A stretch of DNA of 50,630 nt from Mycolicibacterium agri (GCF_002553505.1 NZ_PDCP01000043.1:1-50630); one strand, 5' to 3'; positions 18,828 through 27,885 are shown, counted from the first letter of the stretch. Notes: generated by a model not told the origin, from the letters alone. Translations and numbers: made by a program.

Positions 18828-19790
18828 GTGACACCGGCTCAGCTTCGGGCCTTTTCGGCCGTGGTGCGGCTGGGATCTGTGCGGGCCGCCGCCGAGGAGC
18901 TCGGCATGTCAGACGCGGGCGTCTCGATGCATGTCGCCCAGCTGCGCAAGGAACTCGACGACCCGCTGTTCTCCAAGACGGCCGCGGGCCTCGCGTTCAC
19001 GCCAGGCGGTTTGCGGCTGGCGAGCCGGGCGGTGGAGATCCTCGGCCTGCAGCAGCAGACGGCCATCGAGGTCACCGAGGCCGCGCGGGGCAAGCGATTG
19101 TTGCGCATCGCGGCCTCGAGCGCATTCGCCGAACACGCCGCGCCGGGTCTGATCGAGCTCTTCTCCTCGCGGGCCAAGGACCTGTCGGTGGAACTGTCGG
19201 TGCATCCCACCGGCCGCTTCCGCGAGCTGATCACGTCGCGCGCGGTGGATATCGCGCTGGGCCCCGGCGCCGACGACGACAGCGCCGACGGTTCGATCGT
19301 CGTGCGGCCGTTCTTGAAGTACCAGACCCTCACCGTCGCCGCGCCGGACAGCCCGCTGGCCGGCCATCAGCCGAGCAAGGGCTTGCTGGCCGAACAGCAG
19401 TGGATGCTTGGCCCGTCGGCGGGCAACCCCGACGGTGAAATCGCGGCGATACTACGGCGATTGGCGATCCCGGAGTCGGCGCAACGGATCTTCCAGAGCG
19501 ACGCCGCGGCCCTCTAGGAGGTGCTGCGCGTCGGCGGGGTCACGCTGGCGATCGGCTTCACGGTCGGCAAGCATCTGGCTGCGGGCCGGGTGATCCAGGT
19601 CAAGGGTCACGATCTCACGGCGCCCGGCGAATGGTGTGCGATGACGCTGCCGCCCGCCGCGCGTCAGCCCGCGGCCTCCGAACTGCTGCGCTTCATCACC
19701 ACGCCGCGCTGCACACAGGCGATGCTGCGCGGCACCGGTGTCGGGGTGACGAGGTTCCGCCCCAAAGTTCATGTGACGCTATGGAGTTGA
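18828..19790 (+). pseudogene. LysR-family regulator of the cox cluster, interrupted by an in-frame amber codon
   Basis: A LysR protein of 320 codons in total, read in one frame from GTG 18828 to TGA 19790 but with TAG at 19515-19517 after codon 229. Before the stop lie the winged-helix domain (LRAFSAVVRLGSVRAAAEELGMSDAGVSMHVAQL) and the first effector subdomain; after it the same frame continues with family-like sequence (EVLRVGGVTLAIGFTVGKHL, then a C-terminal helix). The context shows one base change from a sense codon such as CAG. The truncated protein would lose the second half of its effector domain. It is divergent from coxI, the normal place for the regulator (Rv0377-like from memory). 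The 3' end overlaps the convergent nhaA gene by 12 bases. Confidence 0.85.
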
Positions 19791-21656
19791 CGGCCGGGTC
19801 TCGTCGAGCGCGCGGATCAGGCTCGCGGCGTCCCACGGCCCCTTGTGCCGTTTGCCGTTGACGAAGAACGTCGGCGTCGAGTTCAGGTCCATCACCTCCG
19901 CGTCCTCGACGTCGTCCTGCACCCGGTGGGTGACCTTCGAGCCGTGCACGCGCACGTCGTGGTCGAAGCGGTCGATGTCACAGCCCACGGCGACGGCGTA
20001 GCGATACATGTCCGACCACTCGAGGTCGTCGGGATGCTCGAACAGCGTGCGGGCCATCTCCCAATACTTGCCCTGCAGCGCGGCGGCCTCGCTGGCCCGG
20101 GCGGCGTCGAACGCACGCGGATGCACCCGCTCCAGCGGCAGATGCCGCCACACGTACCGCATTTGGGGGCCGAAGTGTTCGCGCACCTGGTCGATGGATC
20201 CGGTGGCGCGGCTGCAGAACGGGCATTCGAAGTCGCCGTACTCGACGAGGGTGAGTGTGGCGTCGGGGTTGCCAAGGATGTGGTCGCGCTCGGGGTCGAC
20301 CGGCCGCACCAGCTTGAGCCCGACGGGTTCGGGCGGGCTGACCCAATCGGTGATGCGGAAGATGGCGTAGCCGAGCAGAAATGCCAGCAGCGACGCGAGC
20401 AGCACGCCGACCCGCGCCTCGTCCTGAAGCAGCGGGTCCTCGATCGCGATCTCGATGATGAAAAGCGAGATGGTGAACCCGATTCCGGACAGCGCCGCGC
20501 CGCCGGCGATGCGCCGCAGCGTCAGGCCCGGCGCCAGTTGGCCCAACCCGATCCGCTGCACCAGCCACGTCGCACCGGTGATGCCGATGAATTTGCCGAG
20601 CACAAGGCCTCCGACGATGCCCCACGTCAGCGGCGAGCGCATGGCCGCCGACATGGTCTCGCCGGTCAGCCGAACGCCGGCGTTGACCAATGCGAACAGC
20701 GGCAGCACCAGAAACGACACGTACGGCCCGAACTGGGCCTGCAGGCGTTCGTTGATCGAGATCGACTCGCGCAGGCCACGACTGGCGGCGCGGGCGTACT
20801 GAGAGTTGGGCGACTGGCGAAACGCCCGGATCAACTCGACCGTCTGCTCGACCTGTCGGCGTTCGGGGGTGAACACGGGTATCAGCAGCGCGATCGCCAC
20901 GCCGGCCAGCGTCGGGTGCACGCCGCTCATATACGTCGCCACCCACAGCGCGAAGCCCGTGGCCGCATACGCCGGGCCGCGGCCGGCGGGCAGGTAGCGC
21001 ACCAGCGCGATCACCGCGATCAGCACCGCGGCGACCAGCAGGGGCATGACCCGGATGTTGTCGGAGTAGAACAACGCTATCACCGCGAGCGCACCGACGT
21101 CGTCGACCACGGCAAGGGTGAGCAGGAAAATCCGAAGCCGGGCAGGGAATTTGGGGTTGATGACGGCCAGCGCGCCGATCAGGAACGCGGTGTCGGTGGA
21201 GATGACCACGCCCCATGCATTCGTCGCCTCACCCGAGGAGTTGATGATCAGGAAGATCAGCGCGGGCACGGCCAGACCCGCGGCGGCCGCGAACACGGGC
21301 ACCGCCGCCCTGGCACGGTCGGTCAACTCGCCGATGGTGAACTCCGCCATCACCTCGAGGCCGACGACGAAGAAGAAGAACGTCATCAAGCCGTCGTTGA
21401 TCAGGTGCTTGACCGTCAGCTCGAACGTGGCGTCGCCGAGGCTGAACCCGACGTGGGTGTCCAGCAGGTTCCAGTAGCTCTCGGTCCACGGGGAATTGGC
21501 CCACAGGATGGCCACCGCGGTGGCCAGCAGCAGGAACCCAGCGGCGCAGTTCTCGGTGGTGCGGGAGGTCTTGGCGTCGCGGCTGAACCGCGAAGGCAGC
21601 ATCCGCGCGATGCGCGGGAAGCCGCCGGTCCCCGCCTCTCCCGCGTCGGTGGTCAC
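19779..21656 (-). CDS. nhaA: NhaA Na+/H+ antiporter fused to a DsbA-like thioredoxin domain
   Basis: A 625-residue fusion. Residues about 30-435 are a complete NhaA antiporter with twelve membrane helices; the ion-site Asp pair is at 185-186 (VVDDVGA) and the TDTAF Asp at 155. Residues about 440-620 form a DsbA-family thioredoxin fold with the redox motif CPFC at 478-481 and the cis-Pro loop STPTFFVNG. Because NhaA has both ends in the cytoplasm, the thiol domain should be cytoplasmic, which is odd for DsbA folds. GTG 21656 overlaps the acetoacetyl-CoA synthetase stop (GTGA); a start at the Met 18 codons later is possible. It is last in the 27.9-19.8 kb operon. A thiol-gated or redox-coupled antiporter is an inference. 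Confidence 0.93.
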   Translation of the reverse strand: MTTDAGEAGTGGFPRIARMLPSRFSRDAKTSRTTENCAAGFLLLATAVAILWANSPWTESYWNLLDTHVGFSLGDATFELTVKHLINDGLMTFFFFVVGLEVMAEFTIGELTDRARAAVPVFAAAAGLAVPALIFLIINSSGEATNAWGVVISTDTAFLIGALAVINPKFPARLRIFLLTLAVVDDVGALAVIALFYSDNIRVMPLLVAAVLIAVIALVRYLPAGRGPAYAATGFALWVATYMSGVHPTLAGVAIALLIPVFTPERRQVEQTVELIRAFRQSPNSQYARAASRGLRESISINERLQAQFGPYVSFLVLPLFALVNAGVRLTGETMSAAMRSPLTWGIVGGLVLGKFIGITGATWLVQRIGLGQLAPGLTLRRIAGGAALSGIGFTISLFIIEIAIEDPLLQDEARVGVLLASLLAFLLGYAIFRITDWVSPPEPVGLKLVRPVDPERDHILGNPDATLTLVEYGDFECPFCSRATGSIDQVREHFGPQMRYVWRHLPLERVHPRAFDAARASEAAALQGKYWEMARTLFEHPDDLEWSDMYRYAVAVGCDIDRFDHDVRVHGSKVTHRVQDDVEDAEVMDLNSTPTFFVNGKRHKGPWDAASLIRALDETRPSTP

Positions 21657-23593
21657 GTCCGTGCGTGCTCGGTGAAGACGGGAAGCAGGTCGGGCTGGTC
21701 CACGGCGCTGCGGGATACCACATCTTCGGGCTTGGCGCCCAGAAGGATTCGCTTGATCGGGATCTCCAACCGCTTGCCTGTCATGGTGCGCGGGATGCCC
21801 GGCACGTCGATGATGTCGTCGGGCACGTGACGCGGTGAGGCGCCGTTGCGGATGGCCGTGACGATCTTGTCGCGCAGCGCGTCGTCCAGTTTCGCGTCGT
21901 CGGCCAGGTGCACGAACAGCGGCATCCAGTAGCCGCCGTCCTCCTGCTCCACCCCCACCACGAGGCAGTCCTTGATTTCGGGCAGTGTCTCGACCGAATT
22001 GTAGATTTCGGCGCTGCCCATGCGTACTCCCATGCGGTTCAACGTGGCATCGGAACGGCCATGCACGACAACGGAATTGCGTTCGGTAATGGTGATCCAG
22101 TCGCCGTGACACCAGACGCCGGGGTACTTGTCGAAGTAGGCCTTGCGGTAGCGGCTACCGTCGGGGTCGTTCCAGAAGAACACCGGCATCGACGGCATCG
22201 GCTGGGTCAGCACCAGCTCGCCCGCCTCGCCCACCACCGGGGTGTTCTCGTCGGTCCAGGCCTGCACGTCGGCGCCGAGGCAGATCACGTTCAGTTCGCC
22301 CGCGACGATCGGCACCAGCGGGCAGCCGCCGATGAACGCGGTCACCACGTCGGTGCCGCCGCTCATCGACATCACCGGCAGCTGGCGGCCGACGCCCTCC
22401 TGGATCCAGCGGAATCCGGCTGCGGGAAGCGGCGAACCCGTCGATCCGACGCACCGCAGCGCGTCGAGCGGATAGTTCGCACCGGGCTTGGATTGTTCCT
22501 TCGCGCAGCCGAGGAAATAGCCTGCGCCCGCGCCGAAGAGGTTGACTTTGTTGTCGGCGACGATCTTCCACAGGCTGTCGGTCTTCGGGTAGGTGGGGCT
22601 GCCGTCGTAGCAGACCACGGTCGCGCCGACGAGCAGACCGGACACCAGCAGGTTCCACATCATCCAGCTGGTGGTGGAGAACCACATGAAACGCTCGCCG
22701 GGGTTCAGGTCGGCGTGCAGGCTCAGATACTTCAGGTGTTCCAGCACGACGCCGCCGTGGCCGTGCACGATGCCCTTCGGCGTGCCGGTGGTGCCGGAGG
22801 AGAACAGCACCCACAGCGGATGGTCGAACGGCACCGGGGTGATCTCCAGCGGCGCGTCCAGCTCGAGCACCGTCGACCACGGAACCACATCGTCGGGCGG
22901 CTGCGTGCCCAGCCGCGGCACCAGCACCGTCGCCTTGAGTGTCGGCAGTTTGGCACGGATTTCGGCGAGCTCCTTGCTGCGGTCGTGGCGCTTGCCCGCA
23001 TACACGGTGCCGTCGCTGGCGACCAGCACGGTCGGTTCCAGCTGTCCGAGCCGCGCCACCACGCCGTCGACGGCCAGGTCCGGATTGCACACGGCCCAGG
23101 TCGCCCCGACTGCGGCGGCGCCGAGGAAAGCCGCGACGGCCTCGCCGACGTTGGGCAGGTATCCGACGACGCGGTCGCCGGGCTTGACGCCGAGCCTGCG
23201 CAGATAGTTGGCGAACGCCGCGGTCTCGGACCGCAGCCGGCTCCACGACCACTCCGTCGCGCCGTCCTCACCCGCGACGACCAGTGCGGGATGCCGGTCG
23301 GTCTCGTGTCGGAACGCCTCGACCGCGTAGTTCAGCGTCGCGCCTGGAAACCATTGCGCGCCAGGCATTTCCCTGCTGGCGAGCACCGTGTCGGCGGGCG
23401 TGGAGGCGCGGATGTCGAAGTAGCGCCACACCGCGTCCCAGAACCAGGCGATGTCGTCGATCGACTTCTGCCATAGCTGCTGGTAGTCGGCGAAGTCACC
23501 GCGGCCGGTTTCGGACAGCCATGCCATGAAGCGGGTCAGGTTGGCGTGTTTGACCGTGTTTTCGTCCGGTGTCCAACCGCCGGGTTCGGTCAT
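21653..23593 (-). CDS. aacS: Acetoacetyl-CoA synthetase
   Basis: A 646-residue acyl-adenylate-forming enzyme activating acetoacetate with ATP and CoA. The P-loop reads LFSSGTTGTPKG (about residues 268-279), the adenylate motif is in YDGSPTYP, and VVHGRSDATLNRMGVRMGSAEIY gives the hinge and A8 motif; the Lys in MTGKRLEIPIKRI is the A10 catalytic Lys. N-terminal FMAWLSETGRGDFADYQQLWQKS is characteristic of the acetoacetyl-CoA synthetase branch rather than acetyl-CoA synthetase. It would let the cell recover acetoacetate from ketogenic amino acids or fatty acids. ATG 23593 overlaps the GH76 stop (ATGA). Confidence 0.93.
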   Translation of the reverse strand: MTEPGGWTPDENTVKHANLTRFMAWLSETGRGDFADYQQLWQKSIDDIAWFWDAVWRYFDIRASTPADTVLASREMPGAQWFPGATLNYAVEAFRHETDRHPALVVAGEDGATEWSWSRLRSETAAFANYLRRLGVKPGDRVVGYLPNVGEAVAAFLGAAAVGATWAVCNPDLAVDGVVARLGQLEPTVLVASDGTVYAGKRHDRSKELAEIRAKLPTLKATVLVPRLGTQPPDDVVPWSTVLELDAPLEITPVPFDHPLWVLFSSGTTGTPKGIVHGHGGVVLEHLKYLSLHADLNPGERFMWFSTTSWMMWNLLVSGLLVGATVVCYDGSPTYPKTDSLWKIVADNKVNLFGAGAGYFLGCAKEQSKPGANYPLDALRCVGSTGSPLPAAGFRWIQEGVGRQLPVMSMSGGTDVVTAFIGGCPLVPIVAGELNVICLGADVQAWTDENTPVVGEAGELVLTQPMPSMPVFFWNDPDGSRYRKAYFDKYPGVWCHGDWITITERNSVVVHGRSDATLNRMGVRMGSAEIYNSVETLPEIKDCLVVGVEQEDGGYWMPLFVHLADDAKLDDALRDKIVTAIRNGASPRHVPDDIIDVPGIPRTMTGKRLEIPIKRILLGAKPEDVVSRSAVDQPDLLPVFTEHART

Positions 23594-24717
23594 GCCGTCG
23601 TGTCCTCCTCTGTGTCGTGCACGGTGATCGCGTGCGCCGCTTCCATCAGCATCCAGCCCGACAACTGCACCGACAGGTCGCGTTCGGGGATCTCGGACGC
23701 GTTGACGGCGCCCCCGACGAACTGGGCCTCCTTGCCGCCGGGCTTGGGCAGTTCGGCGTTACGGTCCCAGAACGGCCCGAACAGGGGCAGCCCGTCGACG
23801 GTCTGCCGGTAGTCCCATGCCGACTGCGCGGACTTGATCACGATATTGCGGGCCGTCTCTTTCGCCGTTGTGTCTTCCGGTGATTTTTCCGGCAGCGTGG
23901 TGACGACGAGCGCGAGGTAGCGCGCCAGGATCCCATTGAACAGCCCGCCGTCGCCGCCTCCTGCCCCCTTGATCACCCCGCCGGGTGCCATCTCCTTGTC
24001 CACGGCGGCGACGAGTCGGTGCACCCGCTGCGCGTGCTCGTCGTCGCTGGTGCGCGCGGCGAGTTCGGTTTCGAGCCCGATCACGACGCCCTGGCAGTAG
24101 GTGTACTGCGCCCGCACCAGCGAACCGCCCTTGATGCCGTCGAACACCAGGTGCGTCTGCGGGTCGATCAACGTCTCGTCGATCCAGTCGGCCATCTGCT
24201 GGGCGCGGCGCAGCCGGTCGTCGTAGCGGGCCAGGAAGATGCCTGCCGGGCCGTTGGCGGGGGCGTTGAAGAACTGGTCCTGTTTGCGCCACGGGATGCC
24301 ACCGCCGTCTTCGGGCACCCACGCGTTGACGAACTGCTCGCAGAGCTTCTTCAGCGCGCCGGGCTTCTCGACGCCGGCGAGTCGGCCCGCCCGTTGGAGC
24401 GCCAGCGCCAGCCACGCCATGTCGTCGTAGTAGTCGTTGACCCAGGACATGTTGTTGCGCAAGCGATGTGAGCGAATCTGGCGCTTGATCGTGACGATTC
24501 GCTCGGGCTGCGGATCGCGCACCTGCGCGTCGACGAGGTTGTCCAGCAGATGCGCCTGCCACCAGTAATGCCAGGTGCCGAACCAGCGGTCCCGCCGCGA
24601 CGGCGGCCATGCGACGACGCCGAGTTGCGTCCCTGGGAGTTGCCACAACCGTCTCAGATGGCGTTTCGTGATGGCCGCCTCAGCGCTTGCCGCCCTGTTC
24701 GCCCAGATCGGAGCCAT
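23590..24717 (-). CDS. Glycoside hydrolase family 76-like protein without signal peptide
   Basis: A 375-residue (alpha/alpha)6-barrel protein of the GH76 (alpha-1,6-mannanase) family. The catalytic Asp pair typical of GH76 is seen as NDYYDDMAW (Asp98 and Asp99), with WHYWWQAHLLDNLVDA before it and AQYTYCQGVVIG and GGLFNGILARYLA later. No signal peptide, lipobox or Tat motif precedes the domain, whereas most characterised GH76 enzymes are secreted. It resembles Rv0365c from memory. Mycobacteria make 1,6-linked mannan cores in lipoarabinomannan, so a cytoplasmic mannooligosaccharide or glycolipid substrate is possible but unproven. It begins 15 bases after the methyltransferase gene. Confidence 0.85.
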   Translation of the reverse strand: MAPIWANRAASAEAAITKRHLRRLWQLPGTQLGVVAWPPSRRDRWFGTWHYWWQAHLLDNLVDAQVRDPQPERIVTIKRQIRSHRLRNNMSWVNDYYDDMAWLALALQRAGRLAGVEKPGALKKLCEQFVNAWVPEDGGGIPWRKQDQFFNAPANGPAGIFLARYDDRLRRAQQMADWIDETLIDPQTHLVFDGIKGGSLVRAQYTYCQGVVIGLETELAARTSDDEHAQRVHRLVAAVDKEMAPGGVIKGAGGGDGGLFNGILARYLALVVTTLPEKSPEDTTAKETARNIVIKSAQSAWDYRQTVDGLPLFGPFWDRNAELPKPGGKEAQFVGGAVNASEIPERDLSVQLSGWMLMEAAHAITVHDTEEDTTA

Positions 24718-24732
24718 GGCCTCGATCCTGCC

Positions 24733-25377
24733 CTACCACGCCCGCGACATGTCAGCGTGTTGGGTGATCCAGGTGTGCATCGCGATGCCCGCGGCGACAC
24801 CAGCGTTGATGCTGCGGGTGGAGCCGAACTGCGCGATCGAGACGGTCATCGCGGCGCCTTTTCTGGTGTCCTCGGTGATGCCGGGGCCTTCCTGGCCGAA
24901 CACCATCAGGCATTCCTTGGGCAGCGTGGTCTGCTCGAGACGCTGCGCGCCGGGCACGTTATCGACGGCGACCACGGTCAGGCCCGCGTCGGCGGCGAAC
25001 GCCAGCAGGTCGGCGGTCGTGTCGTGGTGGCGTAGCCGCTGGTAGCGGTCGGTCACCATGGCGCCGCGCCGGTTCCAGCGCCGCCGCCCGACGATGTGCA
25101 CGGTGTGCACGGCGAACGCGTTGGCGGTGCGGACCACCGCGCCGATGTTGGCGTCGTTGATGAAGTTCTCGATGGCGACGTGCAGGGCGTGGCGGCGGGT
25201 GTCGATGTCGGCGATGATCGCGTCGCGGGTCCAGTAGCGGTAGGCGTCGACGACGTTGCGGGTGTCGCCGTCGCGCAGCAGCACGGGGTCGTAGCGCGGA
25301 TCGTCGGGCCAGGGCCCCTGCCACGGGCCGACGCCAGGTCCCTCGCCCCATTCGGTGGGGCCGACGTCGTCAGCCAT
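24733..25377 (-). CDS. SpoU/TrmH-family RNA 2'-O-methyltransferase
   Basis: A 214-residue SPOUT-class methyltransferase. Motif 1 is in ALHVAIENFINDANIGAVVRTANAF (the Asn and Arg of the catalytic loop), motif 2 in CLMVFGQEGPGI and motif 3 in SIAQFGSTRSINAGVAAGIAM, which together form the trefoil-knot SAM site. The N-terminal 70 residues contain GPWPDDPRYDPVLLRDGD, probably RNA-binding. It corresponds to Rv0380c by synteny. Substrate (tRNA or rRNA ribose) cannot be read from sequence. Its start overlaps the lipoprotein stop by eight bases. Confidence 0.92.
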   Translation of the reverse strand: MADDVGPTEWGEGPGVGPWQGPWPDDPRYDPVLLRDGDTRNVVDAYRYWTRDAIIADIDTRRHALHVAIENFINDANIGAVVRTANAFAVHTVHIVGRRRWNRRGAMVTDRYQRLRHHDTTADLLAFAADAGLTVVAVDNVPGAQRLEQTTLPKECLMVFGQEGPGITEDTRKGAAMTVSIAQFGSTRSINAGVAAGIAMHTWITQHADMSRAW

Positions 25378-26272
25378 CCTTGGTCCACAGTCCGGCGTGC
25401 GTGCCGATCACAGACACCGACGCGTACAGCAGCGCGGCGGTCATGTCGCCCTGTGTGCACAGCGACGCCCGCACGTGCACGGCGTCCAGCGACGCGTCGG
25501 GCAACACCAGCAGCGACGCACCGTAGATGTCGCAGGCGTGCGACAGGCCCGGAGGGGGCAGCGACGGCTGCACCAGAACCATCAGCGGGCCGCCGCGTTT
25601 GGCCGAGTCGTCGCGGTATCGCTGTGCCGGGCCGTCGATTTCGAGGCCGAGCAGCATGTAGCCCTTGCCCTTGAAGGCGTCCGGGTCGCCGAGCACGGCC
25701 GGGGAGAGTTGGGCGCCGTCGGCGCTGAACGCGTCGACGCTCGTCGTCTTGATCGTCAGCCCGGTGTCGTAGTCGTTCGTCGGCGGCACCCCGATCGGGA
25801 AGGCGGCGCCGTAGGTCACCGTTGTGCCGGGCATCCGATCGGTCGGCGAGTACGCGTACACGCCGCGCACCTGGGACTGGTCGCGCATCGGGCCGATGCA
25901 CACCGTGCCCGCGAGCCGGTTCGGCCCCTGCGCCGCCGCGGGCTGGATCGCCAGGTTCGTCACGTCGCGGCAACCGCCAATAGCGTTGGCCTCCAACGGA
26001 TGTGCCAACGCGCCGTATAGGCCGAAGCGGATGTCCTCGGGTTTGGCATGCGGGGCGTCGGGCTCCGTGGGCGCCGCGTCGACGTCGAACAGCACGTAGT
26101 CGCCGTCGAACCGCAGATTGGTCACGCCGATGTTCCAGCCGAGCACGGCAAGCGACTCCCCGATCGCGGCGGTCTGCACGCTGTAGGGGTGCGCACCGTT
26201 GTCGTCGCCCGAGCATGCCGACGTCGCCAACATCGCGACCGTCGACAGCAGGGCGACTAGCGTCCGCAGCAC
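25370..26272 (-). CDS. Conserved lipoprotein of unknown function (Rv0381c-like)
   Basis: A 300-residue exported lipoprotein. The signal peptide MLRTLVALLSTVAMLATSAC ends in a lipobox with Cys20. The mature part is beta-rich with paired Cys residues (GGCRD, VCIG, ACDIYG, SLCTQ), suggesting disulfides outside the membrane. No known domain is recognised. Length and place next to the SpoU methyltransferase agree with Rv0381c from memory. It sits 3 bases after the SDR gene and overlaps the methyltransferase gene, so is firmly within the operon. Confidence 0.85.
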   Translation of the reverse strand: MLRTLVALLSTVAMLATSACSGDDNGAHPYSVQTAAIGESLAVLGWNIGVTNLRFDGDYVLFDVDAAPTEPDAPHAKPEDIRFGLYGALAHPLEANAIGGCRDVTNLAIQPAAAQGPNRLAGTVCIGPMRDQSQVRGVYAYSPTDRMPGTTVTYGAAFPIGVPPTNDYDTGLTIKTTSVDAFSADGAQLSPAVLGDPDAFKGKGYMLLGLEIDGPAQRYRDDSAKRGGPLMVLVQPSLPPPGLSHACDIYGASLLVLPDASLDAVHVRASLCTQGDMTAALLYASVSVIGTHAGLWTKDG

Positions 26273-26275
26273 AGC

Positions 26276-27052
26276 TCAGGTGCGGCCACGGCCCTTGCCC
26301 ACCGTTTTGTTGATGCGGCGCACCAGGTTTCGCGGCACCAGCCGACCGGCGATGGTGAGCGCCTTGTACTGCGGGCCGGACACGATGACGACCTTGTTCT
26401 TGGCGACGCCTGCCAGGCAGTCGCGCACGACGTCGTCGACCTCCAGCCACAGAAACGACGGCGTGCCGTCCATCGAGATGCCTGCGCGTTCGTGAAACTC
26501 GGTGCGAATGAAGCCGGGGCACAACGCGTGTATGCCGACGCCGGTGCGTGCGAGCCCGTTGGCGAGGCCTTCGGTGAACGACACCACCCACGCTTTGGAT
26601 GCCGAGTAGGTGGACCCGCGGCCCGGCAGCAGCCCCGCGACGCTGGCGACATTGATGATCGTGCCCGCGTCGGCGTCGAGCATCGCGGGCAGCGCCGCGT
26701 GCGTCAGCTGCATGACCGCGGTGACGTTGACGTCCAGCTGCGCCTGCAGCACGGTGTAGTCCGAGGTCCAGAACTCACCGGAGGTGGCGAAGCCCGCGTT
26801 GTTGACCAGCACGCGGACCCCGGCGCGGACGCGGTCGGCGACCTTCGCGCGGTCGGCGGCATCGGTCAGGTCGGCGGGCAGCACCTCGACGGCGGCGCCC
26901 GCCTCGTCGCGCAGTTCGGCGGCGAGCCGTTCCAGCCGGTCGACGTCGCGGGCCACCAGCACGAGGTCGTAGCCGTCGACGGCGTAGCGCCGCGCGAAAC
27001 CGGTGCCCAGACCCGACGTCGGTCCGGTGATCAAAGCGACGGGGCGCGGCAT
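26276..27052 (-). CDS. Short-chain dehydrogenase/reductase
   Basis: A 258-residue classical SDR. Cofactor motif TGPTSGLGTG at residues 9-18, NNAG at 84-87, catalytic Ser137 in NVASVAG and the YSASK pair Tyr149/Lys153. The C-terminus is basic (RRINKTVGKGRGRT). The R-rich position after strand 2 (VARDVDRLERLA) suggests NADP(H). Substrate unknown; related mycobacterial proteins are annotated as fatty-acyl or ketoacyl reductases. In M. tuberculosis I remember pyrE at this spot between the Rv0381c and Rv0383c homologues, so this gene replaces it. Confidence 0.9.
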   Translation of the reverse strand: MPRPVALITGPTSGLGTGFARRYAVDGYDLVLVARDVDRLERLAAELRDEAGAAVEVLPADLTDAADRAKVADRVRAGVRVLVNNAGFATSGEFWTSDYTVLQAQLDVNVTAVMQLTHAALPAMLDADAGTIINVASVAGLLPGRGSTYSASKAWVVSFTEGLANGLARTGVGIHALCPGFIRTEFHERAGISMDGTPSFLWLEVDDVVRDCLAGVAKNKVVIVSGPQYKALTIAGRLVPRNLVRRINKTVGKGRGRT

Positions 27053-27065
27053 GCGGACAGGTTAC

Positions 27066-27878
27066 TCAGCGCTGATAGTGCGGCGATTGGCGGCCGTTGC
27101 GCGGCGGGGGCGGCGGGCGCCGGATCCCCGGGTCAGAGAGGTTCGGGTCCGGCCGCGGCGGTGCGGGCCGTGCCTCGGGCGGCGCGGGCCGGTCAGCGGG
27201 CGCGGGTTTCAGAGGGCGGCCGGGCGCGGGCCGGCGGGGCGGCTGGTTGGCCGTGGCCGTCGTGCTCTGCGGTATCGGCGGCAGCACCCGCAGCAGGTCG
27301 TTGAACTGGCGCACCGTGCGCAAACCCTCATCCCACTGCGCGCGGCTGCTGGTGACGGGCATGCTGACCAGCGTCCAGTTCTGCTCGTTCCACATGATCT
27401 CGGCGCAGTCGGGCGCGGTGTGGGCGAACGTGACCATGCGCCGGTCGCAGGCGCGCCGGGCGGCGTCGAGGTTGGTCGAGTAGACCATCCGCGGGCCGAT
27501 CGCGCCGAGCAGCCAGATGTCGTTCTCACGTGGCTCTTTGATGCCCTTGAGCCGCAGGTCGACGACGACGTTCGTGCCGACCTTGCGGTGCAGGGCGATG
27601 ACGGTCGCGACGTCTTCGATGTCGAAGATGAACACCGCCTCGCCGCGGATCTGCCCCAGCACGACGTTCTTGGCGGGAACGTCGCCGACGGTGGACATGA
27701 CGCCGCGCTTCCAGCGCTTGATCAAGTCCGGCGACTCGGGCTCGTAGTCGAACCCGTGCGACTTGGCCCATGACTTGCGGCGACGCCCCAGCCCGCGCCG
27801 ACGGTCGATGTCGACGTACAGCAGCACGGCCGCACCCACGAAACAGAGTGCGGACAGCGTGAACCAGAGGGGAACCAT
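27066..27878 (-). CDS. Membrane-anchored protein with Pro-rich tail (Rv0383c-like)
   Basis: A 270-residue protein with one N-terminal membrane helix (about residues 4-24), a folded domain of about 170 residues (GFDYEPESPDLIKRWKRGVMS, VVDLRLKGIKEPREND, WNEQNWTLVSMPV) and a disordered tail from about residue 205 made of Pro/Arg/Ala-rich sequence. No catalytic motif is recognised. It is the first gene of a seven-gene minus-strand run. The ATG has no Shine-Dalgarno sequence; a -10 at 27886-27891 predicts a leaderless message, and a HAIR-like palindrome overlaps the matching -35 region. Confidence 0.82.
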   Translation of the reverse strand: MVPLWFTLSALCFVGAAVLLYVDIDRRRGLGRRRKSWAKSHGFDYEPESPDLIKRWKRGVMSTVGDVPAKNVVLGQIRGEAVFIFDIEDVATVIALHRKVGTNVVVDLRLKGIKEPRENDIWLLGAIGPRMVYSTNLDAARRACDRRMVTFAHTAPDCAEIMWNEQNWTLVSMPVTSSRAQWDEGLRTVRQFNDLLRVLPPIPQSTTATANQPPRRPAPGRPLKPAPADRPAPPEARPAPPRPDPNLSDPGIRRPPPPPRNGRQSPHYQR

Positions 27879-27885
27879 TACGACT

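Noticed and set aside
19845..21830. A 661-codon plus-strand frame antiparallel to nhaA
   Set aside because: Composition is Gln/His/Arg-rich and disordered; it is the shadow of the NhaA-DsbA gene. The same holds for the frames at 27903-30509 (against clpB) and 48685-50190 (against dnaK).
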